Of a DNA stretch of 49,639 nt, positions 34,425-41,204 are shown piece by piece; the stretch's first letter is position 1; the number at the start of each line of letters is the position of its first letter. The notes beneath the pieces are model-generated. The model was not told the origin of the DNA and did no database searches. It saw only the letters and a program-made list of their open reading frames with translations. Made by a program: the position numbers and the translations under genes. Source of the stretch: an uncultured Granulosicoccaceae bacterium (GTDB lineage Bacteria; Pseudomonadota; Gammaproteobacteria; Granulosicoccales; Granulosicoccaceae). The stretch lies in contig CALGNZ010000104.1 in NCBI GenBank assembly GCA_937957915.1, forward strand, positions 1-49,639, in the 5' to 3' direction.

Positions 34425-35055
34425 AGAAGCCAATCTTCAAACCAGCCACAGGCTTCCGTTCGTCGGGCGCTTAACTTGTGGGACCAGATCTCCGATCTTG
34501 GAACTGTATACATAGGCTTTTTACTCAACACCGCAAGCACACAATCACCAAGTGCGACATGTTCGCGCAGCGGAGTTGTACTCCCACAAGCAGACCATGT
34601 AGTGCACAATCATCAAGCCAGCCACGGGCTCCCGTCAGTCTGGCACTAAACTTGTGGGACCAGATCTCCGATCCGGGAACTGTATACATAGGCTTTTTAA
34701 TCAACACCGCAAGCACACAACATCAAGTACGACATGTTCGCGCAACGGAGTTGTTCTCCCACAAGCAGACAACGCAGTCGACAATCATCAAACCAGCCAC
34801 GGGCTTCCGTTAGACGGGCACTTAACCTGTGGGACCAGATCTCCGATCCGGGAACTGTATACATAGGCTTTTTACTCAACACGCAAGCACACAACATCAA
34901 GTATGACATGTTCGCGCAACGGAGTTGTTCTCCCACAAGCAGACAACGCAGTCGACAATCATCAAGCCAGTCACCAGACTCCCGTCCGCCTGGCACTTAA
35001 CCCGTGGGACCAGATCTCCGATCCGGGAACGGTATACGCAGGCGCTTTAAACACT
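34425..35055. repeat. Tandem array of four ~175-bp units
   Basis: A conserved core (GTGGGACCAGATCTCCGAT) occurs at 34478, 34654, 34829 and 35004, spaced 176, 175 and 175 bases. Around it the whole unit is 85-95% alike between copies by eye, with the last unit incomplete. Within each unit CTTGTGGGA near the start can pair with TCCCACAAG about 110 bases later (copy 3 has one mismatch), and GCCAG...CTGGC and ACGGG...CCCGT pairs form a hairpin in copy 2. Frames open in some copies are not conserved as proteins with proper starts. It fills the space between the lactonase and idnD-like genes, which are convergent. Confidence 0.85.
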
Positions 35056-35073
35056 CGCCTGTAAACTCAGCAA

Positions 35074-36105
35074 TCACACGGTAAAATCGAGCTGTACCTT
35101 CAATGCCTGTGTCCGATCGCAAGCCAGTTCAAAGGCTTCCGTTGCATCGTGCATTGGCATTGTATGCGTTACCAGCGGTTTAACATCTATCTGACCATTA
35201 CGCATCCATTCAACGCCGGTAAAAAACTCGTCGTGAAAACGAAACGATCCGCGTAGCTGTATTTCCTTTGCCGTCATTGCCTGTACCGGTAGTGTCATGT
35301 CGCCACCCAGTCCGAGCTGTACTATAACGCCGCGCGGCTTTACCACAGGAATCGCACTCGCCAGCGCGGCTGCAGCACCGGTGCATTCGAATAACACATC
35401 AAAGTAACCTTTGTTGTCACCGAAGTCGTCAAGTGCGGTGGCTTCCTTTGCGTTTATGCCTTTATTTGCCCCTATTTTCCGTGCTGTTTGCAAAGGGAAG
35501 TCGGCCAGATCTGTAGCTACAACGCTCACCGCGCCGGCACTGCGAGCAGCCAGAATACAAAGTAAACCAATGGGCCCGCAACCGGTTACCAGTACCCGCT
35601 TGCCGACAAGACTGCCAGCCTGTCTGGTGGCGTGGACCGCAACAGCCAATGGCTCTGCCATTGCGGCTTCTGCAATAGACAGCCCCTCGGTGACAGCACA
35701 CTGGCTGGCATCTGCAATCAATGTGTCGCGAAAGGCGCCCTGTATGTGCGGAAAGGGCATCGCAGAGCCATAGAAACGCATATTGAGGCAATGGTTTGGC
35801 TGGCCTTTTAAACAGTAGTCGCAGGCACCGCACGGTCGCGACGGTGAAACAGCCACTCGTTGTCCGACCTGAAGATGCGTAACATCCGGTGCGGTTTCTA
35901 CGATGGAGCCTGCAACTTCATGGCCCAGTATCATCGGCTCACGAAGCCGTACTGTGCCGAAGCCCCCGTGATTGAAGTAGTGCAGATCTGATCCGCAGAT
36001 ACCGCCGCGTTCAATCTTCACTTTCACCTGGGCACTGCCAGGAGTGTCTGTATCACGTTCTTCTATGCGTAAATCTTTTGCTGCATGGGCGACAATTGCG
36101 CGCAT
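35074..36105 (-). CDS. idnD: L-idonate 5-dehydrogenase-like zinc dehydrogenase
   Basis: A 343-residue zinc-dependent medium-chain dehydrogenase close in sequence to L-idonate 5-dehydrogenase. Catalytic zinc ligands Cys 37, His 62 and Glu 63 (GHEVAG motif) and the structural zinc Cys quartet 92, 95, 98, 106 are all present. The Rossmann motif is 'VLVTGCGPIGLL'. It oxidises L-idonate to 5-keto-D-gluconate with NAD(P)+. It starts one base inside the stop codon of the 2-hydroxyacid dehydrogenase gene, so they form one operon. The gene symbol rests on sequence likeness and context. Confidence 0.85.
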   Translation of the reverse strand: MRAIVAHAAKDLRIEERDTDTPGSAQVKVKIERGGICGSDLHYFNHGGFGTVRLREPMILGHEVAGSIVETAPDVTHLQVGQRVAVSPSRPCGACDYCLKGQPNHCLNMRFYGSAMPFPHIQGAFRDTLIADASQCAVTEGLSIAEAAMAEPLAVAVHATRQAGSLVGKRVLVTGCGPIGLLCILAARSAGAVSVVATDLADFPLQTARKIGANKGINAKEATALDDFGDNKGYFDVLFECTGAAAALASAIPVVKPRGVIVQLGLGGDMTLPVQAMTAKEIQLRGSFRFHDEFFTGVEWMRNGQIDVKPLVTHTMPMHDATEAFELACDRTQALKVQLDFTV

Positions 36106-37085
36106 TAGTTAGCCTCTGTTCCCGCTTCTGTAGCAGCGGCGAGTGTTACCGGGGTTAGTAAGGGTTTGCCTGCAAAGTGTGCAGCCAGGTTGTCGAGCAC
36201 CAGTTTACCCATTGCCTGTCTGGTTTGCGTTGTTGCCGAGGCGTGATGAGGCTGGAGCAATACATTATCCAGTGCCAGCCAGCGTGGATCGATATCTGGC
36301 TCGTTTTCAAACACATCCAGTGCTGCTGCACCTAGCGTACCGCTTTCCAGAGCATTAAGCAGCGCATTTTCATCGATATTGGAGGCTCGTGACACATTCA
36401 GCAACAGGCCATCGGCGCCCAGCGCATCAATAACCTGGCGGTCGACGATATGACGTGTATTTGCAGAAGCGGCCAGCGTTACAAATAGATTGTCAACCTG
36501 CTTTGCCAGTTGTTCCGGGCTGTCGACATAGTGCCAGTCTGGGGCGCGGGGCTGCGGGCTGATGTCATGATAATAAATAGTCATATTGAAACCGGCCAGG
36601 CGTGTGGCTATTTCATAGCCGATTCGACCCAGACCAAGAATACCCGTTCGCTGCCCGAACACGCGTGTACTCAATGCGTGATTGCCTTTAGATTTCCATT
36701 GATTGCTTCTGACCCAGTCGGACGCGCTCAGCATATTCCGGCGCGCACAAAGCAGCATAGCTACTCCCAGGTCAGCGACATCTCCCGTTAACACATCCGG
36801 TGTATTGGTAACGCTGATACCACGTTTTGCACAATCGTTAACTGCAACAGCATCGTAGCCTACGCCATAGACAGTAATCAGTTCCAGAGCCGGGCAGGCA
36901 TCGAGCAATGGTTTGTCTGCTCCTATCTCTCCACGGGTGACGATGGCTTTTACCGTGGCGCCATGCTCGTCAAGCAATGCCTGTTTATTGTCAGTGTTGT
37001 AGTAGGGCAACACTGTGTATTTGCTGTGCAATGGACCTTCGTCCCATTCGGGGAGCGAACCAAGCTGCAGGACGACTGGTTTCAT
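36105..37085 (-). CDS. D-isomer-specific 2-hydroxyacid dehydrogenase
   Basis: A 326-residue enzyme. The NAD-binding motif GLGRIG is at 151-156, and the catalytic triad is Arg 233 (NVSRAS), Glu 262 and His 280 (LQPHHAS), as in glyoxylate/hydroxypyruvate and 2-ketogluconate reductases. The frame is open to 37130, but M at 37085 begins the family's usual 'KPVVLQLGS' and lies beyond the operator. The operator palindrome sits 30-45 bases upstream, with TATATT nearer the start. In this pathway it probably reduces a 2-keto sugar acid. It is the promoter-proximal gene of the minus-strand pair with idnD. Confidence 0.88.
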   Translation of the reverse strand: MKPVVLQLGSLPEWDEGPLHSKYTVLPYYNTDNKQALLDEHGATVKAIVTRGEIGADKPLLDACPALELITVYGVGYDAVAVNDCAKRGISVTNTPDVLTGDVADLGVAMLLCARRNMLSASDWVRSNQWKSKGNHALSTRVFGQRTGILGLGRIGYEIATRLAGFNMTIYYHDISPQPRAPDWHYVDSPEQLAKQVDNLFVTLAASANTRHIVDRQVIDALGADGLLLNVSRASNIDENALLNALESGTLGAAALDVFENEPDIDPRWLALDNVLLQPHHASATTQTRQAMGKLVLDNLAAHFAGKPLLTPVTLAAATEAGTEAN

Positions 37086-37114
37086 GAATTGCTCAATATA
37101 CTGGAAAAATAGAT

Positions 37115-37130
37115 ATGTTACCGGTAACAT
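37115..37130. promoter_or_regulatory. GntR/IdnR-type operator, divergent dehydrogenase genes
   Basis: ATGTTACCGGTAACAT, identical to the site at 28080-28095. It lies in the 154-base region between the divergent 2-hydroxyacid dehydrogenase (minus) and IdnO-like (plus) genes, nearer the former. Confidence 0.85.
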
Positions 37131-37220
37131 AGTGTGGTGTTCAAGTGAGAATTGCGTTGCCGACTCTGGTTAACTGGCCTGACAAGTCGGCCAAACAAGT
37201 TGTCGAAACTACGATGGGTG

Positions 37221-37230
37221 TTAACGTTAA
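37221..37230. promoter_or_regulatory. Second palindrome in the divergent region
   Basis: TTAACGTTAA, part of GTGTTAACGTTAAAG, is a perfect 10-base palindrome ten bases before the IdnO-like start. It has the centre-CG form of LacI-family sites and may be a weaker site for the same or another regulator. Confidence 0.3.
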
Positions 37231-37239
37231 AGGGCTCGT

Positions 37240-38001
37240 ATGAATCTATTTAGTCTGTCTGCTAAAACTGCGCTTGTTACCGGTTCTTCGCAGGGGATAG
37301 GGTTGGCGCTTGCGCAGGGGCTGGCTGAGGCCGGGGCGCAAATTGTTCTCAATGGCAGAGACAGGGTAAAACTCAAGCAGGCGGCAGAGCAACTGCAGGG
37401 AAAGGGTTATCAGGTTATAACGTCGGTATTTGATGTTACTGATCATCAGGCAGTTCGTACCGCAGTCGATGCTCTGGAGGCAGACGGAAACCAGATAGAT
37501 ATTCTGATTAACAATGCCGGCATACAACACCGCACAGCCCTCGAAGATTTTGATCCCGACGCTTTTGAGCGACTGTTACAAACCAATGTGGCCAGCGTGT
37601 TCCATGTGTCACAAGCGGTAGCGCGACACATGATTCAACGCGGTGCCGGCAAAATGATCAATATCGCCAGTGTGCAAACAGCACTGGCCAGGCCAGGCAT
37701 CGCGCCGTACACCGCAACCAAGGGTGCAGTTGGTAATTTAACCAAAGGCATGGCAACAGACTGGGCAAAATATGGATTGCAGTGCAATGCTATTGCGCCG
37801 GGCTACTTTGATACACCGTTAAATGCAGCGCTGGTTGCCGACCCTGATTTTTCCGCATGGCTCGAGAAGCGTACACCGGCCGGGCGCTGGGGTAAGGTAG
37901 AAGAGTTGGTTGGAGCCGCCGTGTTCCTGTCTTCTGCTGCATCGAGTTTTGTTAATGGCCACACGTTGTATGTAGACGGTGGTATTACAGCATCGCTTTA
38001 A
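37240..38001 (+). CDS. idnO: SDR-family gluconate 5-dehydrogenase (IdnO-like)
   Basis: A 253-residue short-chain dehydrogenase. The coenzyme motif TGSSQGIG is at 14-21, NNAGIQ at 91-96 (the NAGIQ form is typical of IdnO/Gno enzymes), and the catalytic Ser 144, Tyr 157 and Lys 161 are present. It reduces 5-keto-D-gluconate to D-gluconate, the step after the IdnD-like enzyme. AAGGG lies a few bases upstream of the ATG. It heads a plus-strand set with gluconokinase and a HIBADH-type dehydrogenase, divergent from the idnD pair across the operator region. Confidence 0.88.
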   Translation: MNLFSLSAKTALVTGSSQGIGLALAQGLAEAGAQIVLNGRDRVKLKQAAEQLQGKGYQVITSVFDVTDHQAVRTAVDALEADGNQIDILINNAGIQHRTALEDFDPDAFERLLQTNVASVFHVSQAVARHMIQRGAGKMINIASVQTALARPGIAPYTATKGAVGNLTKGMATDWAKYGLQCNAIAPGYFDTPLNAALVADPDFSAWLEKRTPAGRWGKVEELVGAAVFLSSAASSFVNGHTLYVDGGITASL

Positions 38002-38121
38002 TGGAGTTCTGCACACACCCTTTACACTTAGTCCACAGCCTGAATCCGGATTCTAATCCGGAGACACTGCTCCAGACTCGAACCCGGCCCTGAGCATGCA
38101 CAAGAGGCTGGCAATTTTACG

Positions 38122-38622
38122 ATGACTGGCATTGTTATTATGGGGGTGGCGGGTTGTGGCAAGAGCAGTGTTGGTGCACAGTTGGCCGAACGTTTTGGTT
38201 ACCTGTTCATAGAGGGTGATGACCATCACGATCAATCCAGTATCGACAAAATGTCGAGCGGTCACAGCCTGACTGATGCGGATCGGGAGCCGTGGTTGCA
38301 ACGTGTTGGTGAACAAATTTCAGGCTGTGCCGATCCGGTGATCGTAAGCTGTTCCGCGCTAAAGCGCGCATATCGAGATGTTATTCGCCTGAGTGCTGGC
38401 AGGCAGGTGCTGTTTTTACATTTGTCTGCACCGCAATCCGTTATTGCTGATCGTCTGCAGCAACGCACAAATCACTTTATGCCACCAGCACTGCTGACCA
38501 GCCAGTTTCAAACGCTTGAGCCTCTGGATGGTGATGAACCGGGGGCAGTCATCGATATCACCCAACCGCTTGAACAGTCCATTAACGACGCAGGCAAGAT
38601 TGTGGAGCAATATTTTAGATGA
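38122..38622 (+). CDS. gntK: Gluconokinase
   Basis: A 166-residue P-loop kinase of the GntK/IdnK family. Walker A GVAGCGKSS begins at residue 8, 'GDDHH' follows with 'KMSSGHSLTDADREPWL', the substrate-binding pattern of gluconokinases, and 'CSALKRAYRD' lies further on. It phosphorylates D-gluconate to 6-phosphogluconate, delivering it to the Entner-Doudoroff or pentose phosphate pathway. The downstream dehydrogenase overlaps its end by four bases (ATGA). It lies 120 bases after the IdnO-like gene, with which it is functionally paired. Confidence 0.93.
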   Translation: MTGIVIMGVAGCGKSSVGAQLAERFGYLFIEGDDHHDQSSIDKMSSGHSLTDADREPWLQRVGEQISGCADPVIVSCSALKRAYRDVIRLSAGRQVLFLHLSAPQSVIADRLQQRTNHFMPPALLTSQFQTLEPLDGDEPGAVIDITQPLEQSINDAGKIVEQYFR

Positions 38623-39491
38623 GTAAAAAAGTCGCACTTATAGGTGCAGGCGTTATGGGTCATGCAATCGGCACCCGGTTGCTTGCTACTGATCACGAGC
38701 TTGCAGTGTTTGATCTCGATAGCGAAAAAGTTCAGGCGCTGGTTAAGCCTGGTGCCGGTGCTGCAACGTCGGCCGCTGACGCTGTAAGCGATGCCGAGGT
38801 TGTCATACTAAGTTTGAACAATGCATCTATCGTAGATGAAGCGGTGTTTGGTGTTGGTGGTGTGGCTGAAGCGGCAGCATCGGACACACTGATTATTGAT
38901 ATGTCTTCAATTACACCGGAGGCCACTCGTGAATTTGCCAGCCGTGCAGCGGACAAGGCATTGCACTGGGTTGATAGTCCATTATCTGGTGGTGCACCAA
39001 AAGCACTGACAGGCTCATTGACACTGATGCTGGGCGGCAGTCACGTGGCCGCCACACGAGCTCAAAAATTCCTGATGGCGTTGTCTGAAAACTGTACCCA
39101 TATGGGGCCGAGTGGGGCAGGTCAGACAACCAAGCTGATCAATCAAGTGTTGTGTGGACTCGGGTTTGTTGCCATTGCCGAAGCAACAAAGCTGGCGCAG
39201 GATGCGGGTGTGGATGCGGCTAAAATTCCCGCTGCGCTCAAAGGTGGTCGAGCCGACAGTGCTTTATTGCAGGAGTACATGCCGCGCTACGCAAACAAAG
39301 ACTACGTGCCGACAGGCCGAATCGACAACATGGTTAAAGATCTTGACGCCGCGCAGGCGCTGGCCCGATCCACCGGCACAGCAATGCCGTTGACAGCATT
39401 GTGTGCGGAACTACATCGCTACATGACCACCGCTGGGTACGGTGCGGAAGATCAGGCAATGATGATGGAGTACTGGCAAACGCGAGGCTAG
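38619..39491 (+). CDS. HIBADH-family dehydrogenase (tartronate semialdehyde reductase-like)
   Basis: A 290-residue beta-hydroxyacid dehydrogenase. The NAD(P) motif GAGVMG is at 9-14, 'DSPLSGG' at 119-125, and the catalytic Lys at 172 in GQTTKLINQ. Relatives include 2-hydroxy-3-oxopropionate reductase (GarR/GlxR), 3-hydroxyisobutyrate dehydrogenase and L-threonate or other aldonate dehydrogenases. Overlap with gntK shows tight co-expression. Its substrate here may be an aldonate or a C3/C4 breakdown product; which one is not clear. Confidence 0.88.
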   Translation: MSKKVALIGAGVMGHAIGTRLLATDHELAVFDLDSEKVQALVKPGAGAATSAADAVSDAEVVILSLNNASIVDEAVFGVGGVAEAAASDTLIIDMSSITPEATREFASRAADKALHWVDSPLSGGAPKALTGSLTLMLGGSHVAATRAQKFLMALSENCTHMGPSGAGQTTKLINQVLCGLGFVAIAEATKLAQDAGVDAAKIPAALKGGRADSALLQEYMPRYANKDYVPTGRIDNMVKDLDAAQALARSTGTAMPLTALCAELHRYMTTAGYGAEDQAMMMEYWQTRG

Positions 39492-39555
39492 CGAACTATC
39501 TGGTAGCAGATGTTCGAGTAAGAGTTTCCGCTCCGAACTCGCGTGCTTCGTGAAG

Positions 39556-39587
39556 TAGGGTGTGGTGAGGGAAACGAACCACACCAT
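39556..39587. repeat. Dispersed palindromic element, copy 3
   Basis: GTAGGGTGTGGTGAGGGAAACG then AACCACACC. The arms GGTGTGGT (39559-39566) and ACCACACC (39578-39585) pair perfectly over an 11-base loop. It lies between convergent genes, like copy 1 at 3455-3490. Confidence 0.75.
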
Positions 39588-39659
39588 CCTTTTATGGGTT
39601 TGTTTTTCCCATTCTTCAAATCACAAAGAACTGGTGCACTTCTTACCACTAACAGTGTC

Positions 39660-39995
39660 CTACATGGTGGATGTTACGGGTGATGGCGCCTGTTCTCTGT
39701 CGTGCATACTGTAGTCACGTAACACCGCGGCAACACGCAATCGATAGTCTTTAAATATACCGCCACGTTGCTGTGCGTCTCTGTGAGCCACTACTTTTCT
39801 CCACTGCAAAACCGCTTGTTCGTCGCGAAAGTAAGACAGTGACAACAGCTTTTTGGGATTGCTCAGACTCTGAAAGCGTTCGACTGAATGAAACCCGTCG
39901 ATTTCCTCCAGCAGCGGCCTTATGCGCTCAGCGATAGAAAGATACTCGTCGCTTTGGCCATCCGCCAGCTGCACCTCGAATATCACGGCTATCAT
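39660..39995 (-). CDS. ABM-domain protein
   Basis: A 111-residue single ABM-fold (dimeric alpha+beta barrel) protein. The hallmarks are the early 'IFEVQLADGQSDEYLSIA', 'GFHSVERFQSL' and the downstream Trp in 'AVLQWRKVVAHRDAQQRG'. Relatives are haem-degrading or aromatic monooxygenases, or proteins of unknown activity. Its ATGA start overlaps the stop of the NIPSNAP gene, so the pair is translated together. The catalytic residues cannot be fixed from sequence. Confidence 0.8.
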   Translation of the reverse strand: MIAVIFEVQLADGQSDEYLSIAERIRPLLEEIDGFHSVERFQSLSNPKKLLSLSYFRDEQAVLQWRKVVAHRDAQQRGGIFKDYRLRVAAVLRDYSMHDREQAPSPVTSTM

Positions 39996-40315
39996 GTTTT
40001 TTCTGCGTGCGGGGCAGATGCCAGTGTCAGGAAGGTTCGGTCTTCTCGTAGCAAAAATTTCTCACGTTGGGCAAATTCATAGTTCTCCTTTCCCAGTGGA
40101 TCGTTTGCCAGTCTGCGCCGATACGCTTCGTAGTCGGCCAGGCTTTCGATGTTGTAGATGCCGTATGCCAGCGTGGTTGATCCCTCACAGGGAGCGTAAT
40201 AGCCGATGAGGTCTGCACCACACCGGGGTATCGCTTCACCCCAGTTGCGAGCGTATTGTTCGAACTGGACTTTCTTTGTTGGATCAATGTGGTAGCGAAT
40301 TACGCATGTCAGCAT
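39992..40315 (-). CDS. NIPSNAP-family protein
   Basis: A 107-residue protein of the NIPSNAP family, a dimeric ferredoxin-like fold related to ABM. The N-terminal 'VIRYHIDPTKKVQFEQYARNW', 'YGIYNIESLADYEAYRRRL' and 'FLTLAS' ends are family-like. A GGAG ribosome site lies eight bases before the ATG. It is the first gene of the ABM pair and is divergent from the ArsR-type regulator (gap 79 bases), which probably controls it. Function is unknown. Confidence 0.85.
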   Translation of the reverse strand: MLTCVIRYHIDPTKKVQFEQYARNWGEAIPRCGADLIGYYAPCEGSTTLAYGIYNIESLADYEAYRRRLANDPLGKENYEFAQREKFLLREDRTFLTLASAPHAEKT

Positions 40316-40394
40316 GATAAATCTCCATAGGGCCTGAGGTCAGTAGAGAGTATGGAGTGTTGTCTGCTGTGAATGCTTCGGTTACGATCGAACT

Positions 40395-41078
40395 ATGGAT
40401 AGCACGCCGAACATTGCAAAAATTGGTGCCCTGCTGGGTGATAACGCCCGCGCGCGGATGTTGTCTTCGCTTATGCACGGCAAGGCGCTGACTGCATCCG
40501 AACTTGCTACCGAAGCGGGTATAACCGCACAGACAGCAACTACACATCTGGCCAAACTCGAGGCGGGTGGCCTGTTGCAAATGCGCAGGCAGGGCCGTCA
40601 TAAGTACTTTGCACTGGCTGGAGAAGAGGTCGCAACATTGCTCGAATCGTTGATGGGTTTAACCACCAGTCATGAGCCTCTGAGAACGCAAACCGGGCCA
40701 CGTGATGAGCAGATGCGCCAGGCTCGTGTCTGCTACAACCACCTCGCGGGTAATCGTGGCATACAGTTGTACGACCACCTGACAGGCAGTGGCAAATTAG
40801 TCGACGAAGGTGGTTCATTGCTAATCACTGCAAAAGGCGAGCACTTTGTGAATGAGTTTGGTATAGATCTCGACACGTTGCGTGCTTCAAGGTCTCCACT
40901 GTGCCGCTCTTGTCTTGATTGGAGCGAACGCCGCACACATCTGGCTGGCAGCCTCGGCAGAGCCTTTTTTGAGCGGTTTGAGCGCTTGCGTTGGTTAAAG
41001 CGCGTCGATGGAAGTCGTGTTGTAAAGTTCAGTGCCAGAGGTGAACGCGAGTTCGACAGTGCGTTTACGGTGTATTAG
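40395..41078 (+). CDS. ArsR-type winged-helix regulator with extra C-terminal domain
   Basis: A 227-residue protein. Residues about 5-85 form an ArsR/SmtB-type winged helix (LGDNARARMLSSLMHGKALTASELATEAGI, then TATTHLAKLEAGGLL). The remaining ~140 residues are a second domain with 'SPLCRSCLDWSERRTHLAGSLG' (two Cys) seen in long ArsR relatives of unknown ligand. The usual metal-binding Cys box of true ArsR is absent. It lies divergent from the NIPSNAP/ABM pair, the likely target. No good ribosome site is visible. Confidence 0.87.
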   Translation: MDSTPNIAKIGALLGDNARARMLSSLMHGKALTASELATEAGITAQTATTHLAKLEAGGLLQMRRQGRHKYFALAGEEVATLLESLMGLTTSHEPLRTQTGPRDEQMRQARVCYNHLAGNRGIQLYDHLTGSGKLVDEGGSLLITAKGEHFVNEFGIDLDTLRASRSPLCRSCLDWSERRTHLAGSLGRAFFERFERLRWLKRVDGSRVVKFSARGEREFDSAFTVY

Positions 41079-41110
41079 TTGTCTGCGGAGCAGAACTGCT
41101 GTGATTAAGG

Positions 41111-41150
41111 CAGATGCGCCTGGCGCTTATGCAGCCCCGGCGATTGCAAC
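41111..41150. repeat. Dispersed 'GCGCCTGGCGCTTA' element, intergenic copy
   Basis: AGATGCGCCTGGCGCTTATG then GCAGCCCCGGCGATTGCAAC. It matches 3332-3370 over most positions and shares its first 20 bases with the inverted-repeat units at 49265 and 49497. It lies between convergent genes. Confidence 0.7.
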
Positions 41151-41204
41151 GATTGTTTTTTGTTGCCGGTAAAAATCGAGGAGCGTTTGCCAGGGTGTAA
41201 ACTT

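Noticed and set aside
34478..35000. Open frames across the 175-bp array, with repeated 'LNLWDQISDPGTVYIGF' like segments
   Set aside because: The frame shifts between copies because of one-base period changes, and no frame has a proper start. The similarity is explained by the DNA repeat.
34425..35055. CRISPR array
   Set aside because: The period is 175 bases and nearly the whole unit is conserved. There are no short repeats with unique spacers and no cas gene.
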